NCBI RefSeq assembly: GCF_005771675.1
Contig: NZ_VAJM01000016.1
Span: forward strand, 1-64,000
Source of the DNA: Hymenobacter jeollabukensis
GTDB taxonomy: Bacteria; Bacteroidota; Bacteroidia; Cytophagales; Hymenobacteraceae
Direction of reading: 5' to 3'
Length of the DNA: 64,000 nt
Positions 25,043 to 34,962 of the stretch are shown piece by piece. The first letter of the stretch is position 1. Each line of letters begins with the position of its first letter. The notes beneath the pieces were generated by a model. That model worked only from the letters and a program-made list of their open reading frames with translations, was not told the origin of the DNA and ran no database searches. A program made the translations under genes and the position numbers.

Positions 25043-25867
25043 ATGGCTTCCTCCCTGCTTATTCTCACGGACTTCCTGCAAGCGTCTCATGGCGCCCTCC
25101 GCTACGCCGTTACCCTGGCGCAGGCACTCAGCGTCCGCCTGGTGTTGCTGCACGTGCGCCGCGACTCGCTGCTGGACCCGGCGCTGTTCACCAGCCAGGC
25201 GTCGAGCCTGAACGAGGAGGTTGCGGCCGTCGCGCTTAACCGGCTGGCTGGTAACCTGCTGGTGCCGGTCGCGACCGAAGTAGCGCACGGCCGGGTGGAC
25301 TTTGCCGTGGCCGAGGCCATCAGCCGACACCACCCCACCCTGGTTGTGCTAGGTCGCTCCGATGCGGCCAGTACGCCCGACGAGCTGGTGGAGGCCACGG
25401 CCCTCGACATCCTGCGCACGGTGCCGTACCCGCTGCTGGCCGTGCCGCGCGCGGTGCACGCCACGCACCCACCGCGCCGCATCTGGCTGGCGGCCGACGG
25501 GGAGGAATTTTCGCTGGGGCAACATGCCGGGGCCGTACGGCACTTGCTTAGCTGCCTGGACGCCGAGCTGACGGTACTGCACATTACGCACCAGCAGCGG
25601 GCCGAGGCCTGCACCGCGCAGGCCCTGGACTCGGTGCAGCGCACCGGCCTCACCGCTGATCTGGCCCAGCCGGTGCGCACCTGTACCGTCGTGGCCGAAG
25701 AAGCGGCCCCCGCCATTTTGCAAGCGGCTCACCCTGGCAAAGCTGATTTGCTGGTGCTCATCGTCCGGCCGCGGAGTTTTCTGAGCCGTTTTTTTCACCA
25801 CAGCGTCACAGCCCAGGTGCTGCTGCACAGTGACGTGCCCGTCCTGCTGCTGCCAGCCGCAGAATAA
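25043..25867 (+). CDS. Universal stress protein, tandem UspA domains
   Basis: A 274-aa protein with two Usp domains: MASSLLILTDFLQASHGALRYAVTLAQ and LVVLGRSDA in the first, IWLAADGEEF and VPVLLLPAAE in the second. Two-domain Usp proteins of about 270-290 aa are standard in Bacteroidota. The typical ATP-loop GxxGxxG is weak here (VLGRSDAAST), so nucleotide binding is uncertain. ATG 25043 matches the family start. Confidence 0.85.
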   Translation: MASSLLILTDFLQASHGALRYAVTLAQALSVRLVLLHVRRDSLLDPALFTSQASSLNEEVAAVALNRLAGNLLVPVATEVAHGRVDFAVAEAISRHHPTLVVLGRSDAASTPDELVEATALDILRTVPYPLLAVPRAVHATHPPRRIWLAADGEEFSLGQHAGAVRHLLSCLDAELTVLHITHQQRAEACTAQALDSVQRTGLTADLAQPVRTCTVVAEEAAPAILQAAHPGKADLLVLIVRPRSFLSRFFHHSVTAQVLLHSDVPVLLLPAAE

Positions 25868-26092
25868 GCCGCTGCCCGACTAAAAAGCGGTCTTCACCGT
25901 GCTCGTTTTTAGACAGTTGACCCTGGCGCTGGCTATCTACTGAGGTTGGCCAAGCCCCTGCCGGGGGGTGAAACGCGGACGTTTGCCCTGCACCTAATGA
26001 TCCTCGTGTGTGCCGGCAGGCAACGCGTCCGCGCCCAGCCGCTGACGGCGGCCTGACGCGGGCAACGGGCAGGGGCTGGCGGCGGCCTGGCG

Positions 26093-27133
<1,041 letters not shown>

Positions 27134-27141
27134 GGTGGGGG

Positions 27142-28743
27142 CTAGGCGGAAATGAGGGGCACCTGAATGGTGACGGTGGTACCCTGGTCCAGTACGCTGC
27201 GCAGCTCGATGGTGCCACCCATCAGCGCCAGATAGCGCGCCACGATGTAGAGGCCCAGGCCGGTACCGGGCACCGTGGTGACGTTGCGGGCCCGGAAAAA
27301 CTGCTGAAACAGGTGCTTCTGGTCGTCCGCCGCAATACCCACGCCCTGGTCCTCCACCCGGAGCAGCAGGTGCTGATCCTGGCACCAGGCGCGTACCGTC
27401 ACCACGGTATCTTCCGCCGAGTACTTGAGGGCGTTGGAGAGCAGATTGACGATGATTTTGCGCAGCAGCGAGGCATCCAGCCGCATCGGTACCGGGCAGT
27501 CTACCTGCCAGTCGATCAGCTGGCCGGCTTTGAACTGGCTGTGCAGATCGGCCACCGTTTCGGGCAACAAGGCGGTCAGGTCACTATCCACCGGGCGGGC
27601 TTCGATGGCGCCTTCCTGCAGGCGACCCACCGATAGGAACTCCTCCAGGATGTCGTTCAGGTGCTGCACCGAGGCGCGGATGCGCTGCACGTGCTTGAGG
27701 CGCTGCGCCTGGTGCTGGCCCTCCGGGTAGTCCTCGATCAGGTCGGCCGAGGATAGCACGGCCGTGAGCGGGGTGCGAAACTCGTGCGAGGCCATGCTCA
27801 CGAAGCGCGACTTCAGCTCCCCCAGCTCCTGCTCGGCCGCCAGGGCCTGGGCCAGCTCGTCGCCCCGCCGTTCGAGCTGGTCCAGGGTAATCAGCAGGGC
27901 GTTGGTGCGGTCTATTACTTTTTGCTCCAGCTCGGCGTTGAGCCGGCTCACGTGCCGTTGTTCGGTCCGTAGCTCCTGGTCCGCGGCGTGTTTGGCCGTC
28001 AAATCCAGCAGGTAAACCACCACGAACAGCTCCTCGTCGAGGTAAAAGTAGCTCAGGCTGACTTCCACCGGAAACGCCGAACCGTTGTGGCGCCGGCCCG
28101 GCAAGGTGCCGGACGGGGCCACGCTGCGCCTGGGCGGGTGCTCCTCGAACGCCGCCCGGGCCTGCTCCAGCAACTGGCCCGCGGCGTCGGGCAGCAGCAC
28201 GCGGAGGGGTTGCCCGAGCAGCTCGGTGGGCGCGTAACCGAACAGCTGCTCGGCCTGGGCATTGACGGACACCATGCGGCCGGGCTGGTCGCACACCACG
28301 ATGCCCAGCGCGGCGTTGGCAAAAACGGCCTCGAAGCGTCGGACGCTGTGGGCCAGCTCCCGTTCCGACTGCTGCAGGCGGTTGCGCGCGGTGAGGTACA
28401 CCAGAAACAGGGGCTGCCCCGCCACCTCGAAGTAGGTCATGCGCAGGTAGCCCTGCAGCGGCTCCCCCGTGTGCCGGCGGATGTTGGCTTCTACTTCCTG
28501 GTGGCCTTCACGCCGGGCCCGGTCGCAGAGCTTCTGCCACTGCGCCCGGGTCCAGGGCGGGGTGCGCAGCGAGTGGTTGGGGTCGGCCAGAAACGCCGCT
28601 TCCGAGGGGTAAGCCAGTAGCTGTACCCCGGCCGGATTGACGTGCGTGAACCAGCCCACGACCGGGTCGTACACGCCCACCAGCTCAGCCGAATGAGAAT
28701 AGAGCAGGTTGGCCAGGACGGCGGAATGCGAAGCCGGTAACAT
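27142..28743 (-). CDS. PAS-domain sensor histidine kinase
   Basis: A 533-aa soluble kinase with an N-terminal PAS-like domain (about 1-120), a second PAS domain (about 135-260: FEAVFANAALGIVVCDQPGRMVSVNAQAEQLFGY), a coiled-coil linker, HisKA with the phospho-His in MASHEFRTPLTAVL near residue 325, and HATPase_c (NLLSNALKYSAED, VEDQGVGIAADDQKHLFQQFFR, GTGLGLYIV). There is no transmembrane segment, so it senses a cytosolic signal. It is the partner of the receiver-CRP/FNR protein encoded next to it and its promoter carries two dyads for that protein, implying autoregulation. Confidence 0.92.
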   Translation of the reverse strand: MLPASHSAVLANLLYSHSAELVGVYDPVVGWFTHVNPAGVQLLAYPSEAAFLADPNHSLRTPPWTRAQWQKLCDRARREGHQEVEANIRRHTGEPLQGYLRMTYFEVAGQPLFLVYLTARNRLQQSERELAHSVRRFEAVFANAALGIVVCDQPGRMVSVNAQAEQLFGYAPTELLGQPLRVLLPDAAGQLLEQARAAFEEHPPRRSVAPSGTLPGRRHNGSAFPVEVSLSYFYLDEELFVVVYLLDLTAKHAADQELRTEQRHVSRLNAELEQKVIDRTNALLITLDQLERRGDELAQALAAEQELGELKSRFVSMASHEFRTPLTAVLSSADLIEDYPEGQHQAQRLKHVQRIRASVQHLNDILEEFLSVGRLQEGAIEARPVDSDLTALLPETVADLHSQFKAGQLIDWQVDCPVPMRLDASLLRKIIVNLLSNALKYSAEDTVVTVRAWCQDQHLLLRVEDQGVGIAADDQKHLFQQFFRARNVTTVPGTGLGLYIVARYLALMGGTIELRSVLDQGTTVTIQVPLISA

Positions 28744-28804
28744 AAGCGGGAGCGAAAAGGCCGACGTCGATGGAGACGGGCGGCCGGGGTGGACAGGGCA
28801 GACG

Positions 28805-28839
28805 TGATGAGCATCACGGCGGCGCGTTGATGCCCGTCA
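28805..28839. promoter_or_regulatory. Tandem FNR-like dyads between divergent genes
   Basis: TGATGAGCATCA (28805-28816) and TGATGCCCGTCA (28828-28839) are 23 bp apart centre to centre, about two helical turns. They lie 62 and 85 bp upstream of the kinase start (minus strand) and 63-97 bp upstream of the thioredoxin-fold gene (plus strand). Confidence 0.5.
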
Positions 28840-28901
28840 TACGTCGGAGGGAGCAGTAACGGTATGTTTACACTTCTCTTACCTAACTCATTTTCAAGAT
28901 T

Positions 28902-29228
28902 ATGCTCCTCAGTACCTTGTTGGCCGCGCCGCCCACTTACGTAGCCATGCTGCTGGTACTGCTGCCGGCCGCCGATCCACAGGAGGGACAACTCGGTCCA
29001 GCGGTCCGGCTGCAAACCCTGGCTTTGCTGCAAGCCCTGCAGCAGCAAGTAGCGCCTTTCATTCGGGTGCTGCGCATTGATCAGGCTACGTACCCCGCCG
29101 TGGTGCGCAGCTTCGACGGCCGGGGAGTACCGGCCTTCGTGCTCGTGCGCGATGGGGTGGAGCTGTGGCGGCAGCAGGGCTTACCCGAGGGCGAACAGAT
29201 AGCGCAGCTGCTGCTCAGCAAGCTGTAG
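28902..29228 (+). CDS. Thioredoxin-fold protein lacking the CxxC motif
   Basis: A 108-aa protein with the C-terminal half of a thioredoxin fold, including the cis-proline strand (GRGVPAFVLVRDGVELWRQQGLPEGEQIAQLL). No CxxC is present; the equivalent region reads LVLLPAADPQEG. It is therefore unlikely to be a classical disulfide reductase and may bind or chaperone. It shares its promoter region with the divergent two-component operon. The stretch 29229-29520 after it holds no gene I can support. Confidence 0.65.
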   Translation: MLLSTLLAAPPTYVAMLLVLLPAADPQEGQLGPAVRLQTLALLQALQQQVAPFIRVLRIDQATYPAVVRSFDGRGVPAFVLVRDGVELWRQQGLPEGEQIAQLLLSKL

Positions 29229-29520
29229 GGTCCGTAACTGAGCCTGCCGCTTAGCCGCAGGGAAGGTCGTTGCGTTGCGTCTCCAAGGCTGTGGCCAAAA
29301 CTATCCGGGTTGTGTGAATCGTTCAGCGCCAAGTCACAGCTGCTTTTGGCTCCGGTTCCTCCCCGTTTCAGGGGCAAATAGCCCGGACCACTTTCTGGCT
29401 GAAGGTGGCACCGCCGCATTGGCACGGCAGACAGAAATATATGCCGCTTGCATCGGGCATCGGGTAAAAGTGGCGCCTCTCGGCCACCCGGAGCAGCGGG
29501 GCTTGGGCAGGCAGTACCAC

Positions 29521-30552
29521 TCACGGCTCAGGGGTAATCGATACTGACGGCAGGTGCAATGTGCGGGCCGGCTCTGGGGCAGCCCGGGCGCTGTCGCGGG
29601 CCAGCTGCTTGGCCTGGCGGCGGAAGTAGCCGCGCAGCAGGAAGTTGTGCTGCAGGGCCGTCATGCTCTGGTTGAGCTTTTGGGTGCTCTGCGCCACGTT
29701 GCCCACCGTCTGGCGCAGCTGCCGGGCCGCGGTGGTGTCCGACAGCAGCGTCTGCACCGGCCCGGCCCCGGTTTGCACCTGGCGCTGCAGGTCGTTGAGG
29801 GTGGCAGCCAGCGTATCGGAGGTACCCGACAGCTGCCGGGCGGCGTGCCCCAGCTGCCGGGCAAAGGCCGGGTCGGTGAGCAGGTAGCCCAGCGGGCCAC
29901 GGCCCTGGCGCACGCCGGCCGTGAGGTGCTGCACGTCGCGGGCCGCCCCGCGCAGCTGGGCCGAAGCCGCCGCGGCATTGCGGGCGCTGCGGGTCACGTC
30001 GGCGCCGAGCTGCTCGTTGCCGAGCAGCTCCCAGAGCGCCTCGCTGTGGTTTAGCTTGTCGGTGACTTCGCGCAGCCCCTTGGTGATGACGGCCAGGTTC
30101 TGGTTGGACACGTCCAGGGTGCCGAGCATGGCGTCGAGGCTGGCGGGGGCGGTGGTCCTGAGCACGTCCCCGGCCTGCACGGGGCGGGCGGTACCCGGGC
30201 CCGCCGTGAGGTTGACGATGGTATTGCCCACCAGGCCGTCGGTGCCGATGCTGGCCACCGCGTTCTGGCGCACGAAGGGGCGCACCTCCTCGTTCAGCGC
30301 CATGCTCACCCGTACGGTGCTGTCGTTCAGGATCTGGATGCGTTTGACCGTGCCCACGGTGATGCCGCCCAGGCGCACGTTGTTGCCGGCCAGCAGGCCC
30401 GCCACGTTGCGAAAATCAGCCGACACCGGCAGGCTGCGGCTGAACAGGTTTTGCTGGCGGCCCAGCAAAAACAGCACGGCCAGCAGGCAACCCAACCCGG
30501 CCAAAACAAATAAGCCGAGGCGCACGTGGTTACTGGTGGTATTGACAGGCAT
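29521..30552 (-). CDS. mlaD: MlaD-type substrate-binding subunit of a lipid ABC transporter
   Basis: A 343-aa MCE/MlaD protein: one N-terminal membrane anchor (VRLGLFVLAGLGCLLAVLFLL) and an MCE domain (VAGLLAGNNVRLGGITVGTVKRIQI ... GTDGLVGNTIVNLT), then a long helical C-terminal region predicted to form the lipid tunnel. MCE proteins carry phospholipid between membranes. It is the third gene of a minus-strand mlaE-mlaF-mlaD set with 11 and 44 bp gaps. No outer-membrane MlaA or periplasmic MlaC is in the window. Confidence 0.88.
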   Translation of the reverse strand: MPVNTTSNHVRLGLFVLAGLGCLLAVLFLLGRQQNLFSRSLPVSADFRNVAGLLAGNNVRLGGITVGTVKRIQILNDSTVRVSMALNEEVRPFVRQNAVASIGTDGLVGNTIVNLTAGPGTARPVQAGDVLRTTAPASLDAMLGTLDVSNQNLAVITKGLREVTDKLNHSEALWELLGNEQLGADVTRSARNAAAASAQLRGAARDVQHLTAGVRQGRGPLGYLLTDPAFARQLGHAARQLSGTSDTLAATLNDLQRQVQTGAGPVQTLLSDTTAARQLRQTVGNVAQSTQKLNQSMTALQHNFLLRGYFRRQAKQLARDSARAAPEPARTLHLPSVSITPEP

Positions 30553-30596
30553 GGGAGGTAGAGAAAACGGGGTGGGAAAAGCGCGACGGGCCGGGC

Positions 30597-31391
30597 TCAG
30601 ACGAAAAATTCGTGGATGCGCTGGTCGGGGTCATGCGCCAGCTCTTCGTAGGTGCCCTGGGCATAGCAGCGGCCGTCGGCGAGCAGGGCCACCCGGTCGG
30701 CCACGAGCCGCACGCAGTCCATGTCGTGGGAAATGATGAAGGCCGCGGTGTTGTATTTCTGCTGCACCGAGCGGATGAGGCCGCTGATTTCGCGGGCCGT
30801 CACCGGGTCGAGGCCGGTGGTAGGTTCGTCGTACAGGATGATTTCGGGCCGCAGAATGAGCGTGCGGGCCAGGGCAATGCGCTTGCGCTGCCCACCCGAC
30901 AGCTCGGCCGGCATCTTGTCGACGGTATCGGCCAGGCCCACGTCCTCCAGGGCCTGGCGCACCAGCTCGGCTTCCTCGGCGCGGCGGTGAGCCAGCCACT
31001 GCCGGCGCAGCGGAAACAGCAGGTTTTCGCGCACGGTCATCGAGTCGTACAGGGCGTTGCTCTGGAACAGGAAGCCCAGGTGGGCCCGCAGCTCGTCGAG
31101 CGTGGCGTGGCTGAGGGTGGCTAGGTCCTGGCCCAGCACCGTGATGCGGCCGGCATCCGGCCGCAGCAGCCCGATGATGCACTTGACCAGCACTGACTTG
31201 CCGGAGCCGGACTTGCCCAGCACCACCACGTTCTCGTTCCGGTGCAGGTCCAGGGTAAAGTCGCGCAGCACGTGGTTGTCGCCGAACGATTTGCCGACCG
31301 CTTCCAGCGTCAGCACCACGCCGGTGCGGTCCGCTGCCGCCGGGGCAGCGGCAGCAGCGGGGTTGATGGGAGCAGGAGCGGCGGGCAGCAT
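30597..31391 (-). CDS. mlaF: MlaF-type ABC ATPase
   Basis: A 264-aa ATPase with Walker A GKSGSGKSVL, Q-loop region FLFQSNALYDSMTV, signature LSGGQRKRIALARTL, Walker B IILYDEPTTGLDP and the switch His in FIISHDMDCV. It powers the MlaE permease for phospholipid transport. An Ala/Pro-rich N-terminal tail of about 22 residues precedes the ABC domain. Confidence 0.93.
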   Translation of the reverse strand: MLPAAPAPINPAAAAAPAAADRTGVVLTLEAVGKSFGDNHVLRDFTLDLHRNENVVVLGKSGSGKSVLVKCIIGLLRPDAGRITVLGQDLATLSHATLDELRAHLGFLFQSNALYDSMTVRENLLFPLRRQWLAHRRAEEAELVRQALEDVGLADTVDKMPAELSGGQRKRIALARTLILRPEIILYDEPTTGLDPVTAREISGLIRSVQQKYNTAAFIISHDMDCVRLVADRVALLADGRCYAQGTYEELAHDPDQRIHEFFV

Positions 31392-31402
31392 CAGCGGAGC
31401 AG

Positions 31403-32161
31403 TTAGTTGAAGCCCAGCAGGCCGGTAATCTGCACGGCCAGCAGGTCGAGAATGAAGATGAGCAGCGAGGACACCACCACGGCCGAGTTGGCCGCCTGGC
31501 CCACGCCCGCGGTGCCATTATCGGCGTAGTAGCCCTTGTAGCAGCCGATCAGGCCGACGGCAAAGCCGAAGAAAAACGTCTTGAAAAAGGCCGGCAGCAC
31601 GTCGGCGAAGGCCAGGCCGCTGAGGATGTTGTTGGTGAACAGCGCCAGCGTCGTTACGCCGCGGGTGTTGAGGCCCACGTAGGAGGCGTACAGGCCGATG
31701 GCATCGGCCAGCAGCGTCAGGATGGGCAGCATGAGCGTGGTGGCCAGCACCCGCGTGACGACGAGGTACTTAAACGGGTTCGTGCCCGACACTTCCATGG
31801 CGTCGATTTGCTCGGTCACCCGCATCGAGCCCAGCTCGGCCCCGATGCGGGAGCCGATTTTGCCCGCGAAAATCAGGGCAGTAATGATGGGACCCATCTC
31901 GCGCACGATGGTCAGTCCCACCATGGTCGGAATCCACGCCTCGGCCCCGAACTGCGCCATGGTGGGCCGGCTTTGCAGCGTGAGTACCAGGCCCATGATA
32001 AAGCCGGTAATGCCCACCATGGGCAGCGACTGGTAGCCCACCACGTAGCACTGGTAAAGAAACTCCCGCACCTCGTAGCGCGGGCGGAATCCCTCGCGGA
32101 AAAACCGGCCGGTGAACTGCGCAATGGCGCCGGTTTCTGCTAGGAGGGGACTGTACAGCAT
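31403..32161 (-). CDS. mlaE: MlaE-type ABC permease
   Basis: A 252-aa permease of the MlaE family with five or so membrane helices and the family block VREMGPIITALIFAGKIGSRIGAELGSMRVTEQIDAMEV. First gene of the mla operon; the stop lies 11 bp before the mlaF start. Such systems keep outer-membrane lipid asymmetry and give solvent and stress tolerance. Confidence 0.93.
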   Translation of the reverse strand: MLYSPLLAETGAIAQFTGRFFREGFRPRYEVREFLYQCYVVGYQSLPMVGITGFIMGLVLTLQSRPTMAQFGAEAWIPTMVGLTIVREMGPIITALIFAGKIGSRIGAELGSMRVTEQIDAMEVSGTNPFKYLVVTRVLATTLMLPILTLLADAIGLYASYVGLNTRGVTTLALFTNNILSGLAFADVLPAFFKTFFFGFAVGLIGCYKGYYADNGTAGVGQAANSAVVVSSLLIFILDLLAVQITGLLGFN

Positions 32162-32487
32162 CGTAGAACGGGGCTTATGAAGGCAATGTCAGGGGCCGCG
32201 GTTCTCTTATGCTACGCCGGGGAAAGCGGCTTTCAGGTCCGGCCCAGGGTCTGTTTGGGGCCGCGCCACCCTGTCATAAGCGACCGTACGGCAGAGTGCG
32301 TGGTCTTTCCACCCGCTGGTAGAGGCTAGCAGCCGTCTCGGTCTGGCGGTTCCGCGCCGCCTGGTAGTAGTCCCTGCTCCCCCGGGCCGTTGCCGTCCAC
32401 CAGGCAGGCGCGGTTGACGTGCAGCAGCACCAACCCACGGCAGCAGCCCGGCTACGCGGCGCGTTATTTGCCTCCCCGACGAGCTGT
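32162..32487. other. Intergenic stretch upstream of mlaE
   Basis: No gene, strong hairpin or TGA-N6-TCA dyad was found here. It should hold the mla promoter unless the operon is read through from the universal stress gene upstream on the same strand. Confidence 0.4.
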
Positions 32488-33357
32488 TCAGCTCATGGTA
32501 GGCATCCAGCCGGGCTGATCCGGCGCCGCGACAGGTACCAGCAGCACGGGCACCGGGCAGCGGCGCAGCACCTCGGCCGTGATGCTACGGTGAAACAGAC
32601 GCCTCCATAAGCTGTGGGGCCGCGCCAGCAGAATCAGCAAATCAGCCTGGGTGTCGGCCAGGGCCTACAGGATGCCCGCCGCCGACGAGGCGGCGGGTTC
32701 CTGGTACAGCCACAGTGGCGCGTCGGGCGGCACCAACCCCTCCGCCCGCACGCCGGTCAGCACTTGGCGCTCCGAGCGGGTTTGCGAAGCGTGGGCTGGC
32801 AGCACGTGCACTACGGTGTAAGCCGCTTGCCAGGAGGCCAGCAGCGGAACCAGGGCCCGGGCCGCAGCCGTGAGCTTGTAGGGCTCGGCATCGATGGCCA
32901 GTAACACCCGGCCCGGCCGCCCCGAAACCCTAGTGGCTTCCGGTACCAGCAGCAAGGGGTGATGCGTGGCCCGCAGCACCGGTAGCAGGTGCTTGTGCCG
33001 TAGCTGGTCCAGCAGGGTGTGCTCGGCGTGCAGCCCCAGCACGAGCAGCAGCGGCTGCAACTGCCGAATGGCTTGCTCCACGGCCTCGGACGAAGACAGC
33101 TCCAGCACCTGGGTAGCAGCCGGCCCGGGCAGTTGCCGGGCCAGTTGCTGCGCGTTGGCCGTCGTTTCGGCGCAGTGACAGTCGGTTTGACTGGTCGCCG
33201 CCAGCGCCGGTTCCGGTGCCAATAAGTCTGGAGCGTGCTGTATGCGCAGCAACGTCAGCAGTACGGGCAGAGCTGCTCCCATACCGACAGCGTAGGGCAC
33301 GGTAGTAGGCGGTGTTGCTTCCATGGGGTCGACCACTACGACAAAGGAGGAGGACAT
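32488..33357 (-). pseudogene. Universal stress protein gene with an internal amber stop
   Basis: Tandem-Usp protein of 289 codons starting MSSSFVVVVDPMEATPP. After AASSAAGIL an in-frame TAG (32665-32667) interrupts it, yet the same frame continues as a perfect Usp C-terminus (ALADTQADLLILLARP, LFHRSITAEVLRRCPVPVLLVP) to TGA at 32488-32490. A single CAG-to-TAG change explains it. As read, the product would be 230 residues, lacking the end of the second domain. Either a recent inactivation or a sequencing error. Confidence 0.75.
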
Positions 33358-33416
33358 AACGAAGGAGGAAAAAGGCACTGGAGAATAGCTGGCGCCCCGC
33401 AGAGATGCCGCGGCGG

Positions 33417-34907
33417 CTACAACGAAAGAATACTGATGGCTAGCGGCAGCCCGATGATGAATGGGGTGCTAGTGAGCACGTGCAGGCCGTTGGTGATGCC
33501 GCGGGCGCCGGCTTCGCGGGCGTGCTGGATGGCCAGCTGCAGGTCCGCCCAGGTAGCTACCGTTCCGGTGAGGGTAACCGCCCCGCGGTCGACCTGCACT
33601 TTTATAGACTGGTCGCGCAGGCTGGCCGACCAGCTCAGGCGCGCCTCGATGCGCACGGCCAGCGCTTGGTCCGGCGTGGTATCGTCCGGTTCAGCAGCTT
33701 GCAGCTTCCGCGCTTTGTAGGCGGCGCTGTCTTGCCAATCCGTGGAAACTTCCACCTGGTTGTCGACGGCCGTCACGCCGCTGACACCGGCGGCCACGTC
33801 GCCGGCCTGATCCTGCTCCTCGGGCGAGGTCACCTTGCCGGTGAGCAGCACGCGGCCGCTGTACACCCGGACGTCAAACCTGACGGTGCCGACGTACGGG
33901 TCGCGAGCCAGGGCGGTGGTTATGTTCTGCGCAATGTCGTCGTCGGGCACTAGGCGCCCGGTACGCACTTTCAGCAGGTTGTGCACGTCTACGACGCCGG
34001 CCACGTGGCGGGCGTCGTGCTCGGCTTCCTGCTTGGTGCGTAGGTTGCTCACGGTACCGGCCAACGTCACTACGCCATGCAGCACCTGCACCAGAGTTTC
34101 CGACGCCCGCACCCGCGGGTTGAGCAGCAGCGTATCGCGCACGGCCTGGGCAATGCTTTCATCCGTTCTGGGCAGCTGGGTGGCGCGGCGCAGTTCCCGG
34201 CCCAGGGCCCAATAGGCCACGAACAGGTCGCGGGCGTCTACGCGGACGGCCCCGGTCTGGTAGGCCAGCGCCACGACGCGCTCTTTTTCGGCGGCCGAGC
34301 CCACCGTGCCCGCCAGGTGGACGGCCTGCTCGCTGGTGCGTACCTCGATCAGGGTGCCGTTGAGGCGCACATCCCAGTCGAGTAGCTCCCGCAGCTGGGT
34401 GGTCATCTGGTCATCGGAATTGACGACCGTTCCGCCACTGATGAAGAGGCGTTCCGTGCGAATGTTTTCCACTCCGCGTACGCCGGCGAGTACCCGCAGC
34501 ACCAATTGCTTTTCGGGCCAGGACTGCACGGTTCCGCTCACCATTACGCTGCCCTGACTAGCCTCGCAGTGCACCGGGTACTGGCCGGTGGCCGGGTCAT
34601 CGGCCAGCGCCTGCGTCACCGCGCTTTGCAGCTCCGCATCGGCCACCACCGTCGGGCTGACTGCCAGCTGGTTGTCGAGGCCGCACACGCCGCGGACGGT
34701 CAGGACGGCTTCTTCGGCCCGCTGCCGGGCCAGCAGGCTGTCGGCAAAGCCCGTCAGCTCCACCATGCCGGCCTGCGTGCGGACGGTAATGAGGTGGGTA
34801 GTCAGCCCTTTCTTGTTCGACAACAGCATTTCAATGGCCGCCGTGATGTCGGCGTCGGCCACCGGTGCTGCCGGAGCAGACGGCGTCAGGATTGGCGCAG
34901 TTGACAT
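33417..34907 (-). CDS. Protein with about six BON domains
   Basis: A 496-aa protein made of repeated BON modules (for example LITVRTQAGMVELTGFADS, VHCEASQGSVMVSGTVQSW, VLHGVVTLAGTVSNL, VRVYSGRVLLTGKVTS, VDRGAVTLTGTVATW), each about 70 residues. BON domains bind phospholipid or other ligands in OsmY-like stress proteins. No signal peptide is visible, unlike periplasmic OsmY, so it may be cytosolic. It lies between the amidohydrolase-like gene and the universal stress gene on the same strand, likely one operon. Confidence 0.88.
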   Translation of the reverse strand: MSTAPILTPSAPAAPVADADITAAIEMLLSNKKGLTTHLITVRTQAGMVELTGFADSLLARQRAEEAVLTVRGVCGLDNQLAVSPTVVADAELQSAVTQALADDPATGQYPVHCEASQGSVMVSGTVQSWPEKQLVLRVLAGVRGVENIRTERLFISGGTVVNSDDQMTTQLRELLDWDVRLNGTLIEVRTSEQAVHLAGTVGSAAEKERVVALAYQTGAVRVDARDLFVAYWALGRELRRATQLPRTDESIAQAVRDTLLLNPRVRASETLVQVLHGVVTLAGTVSNLRTKQEAEHDARHVAGVVDVHNLLKVRTGRLVPDDDIAQNITTALARDPYVGTVRFDVRVYSGRVLLTGKVTSPEEQDQAGDVAAGVSGVTAVDNQVEVSTDWQDSAAYKARKLQAAEPDDTTPDQALAVRIEARLSWSASLRDQSIKVQVDRGAVTLTGTVATWADLQLAIQHAREAGARGITNGLHVLTSTPFIIGLPLAISILSL

Positions 34908-34962
34908 GAGCAGTAGGAAAAAAGATTCAGCAAATCAGGATTTCTGCCGCAGAAGAAGGCCA

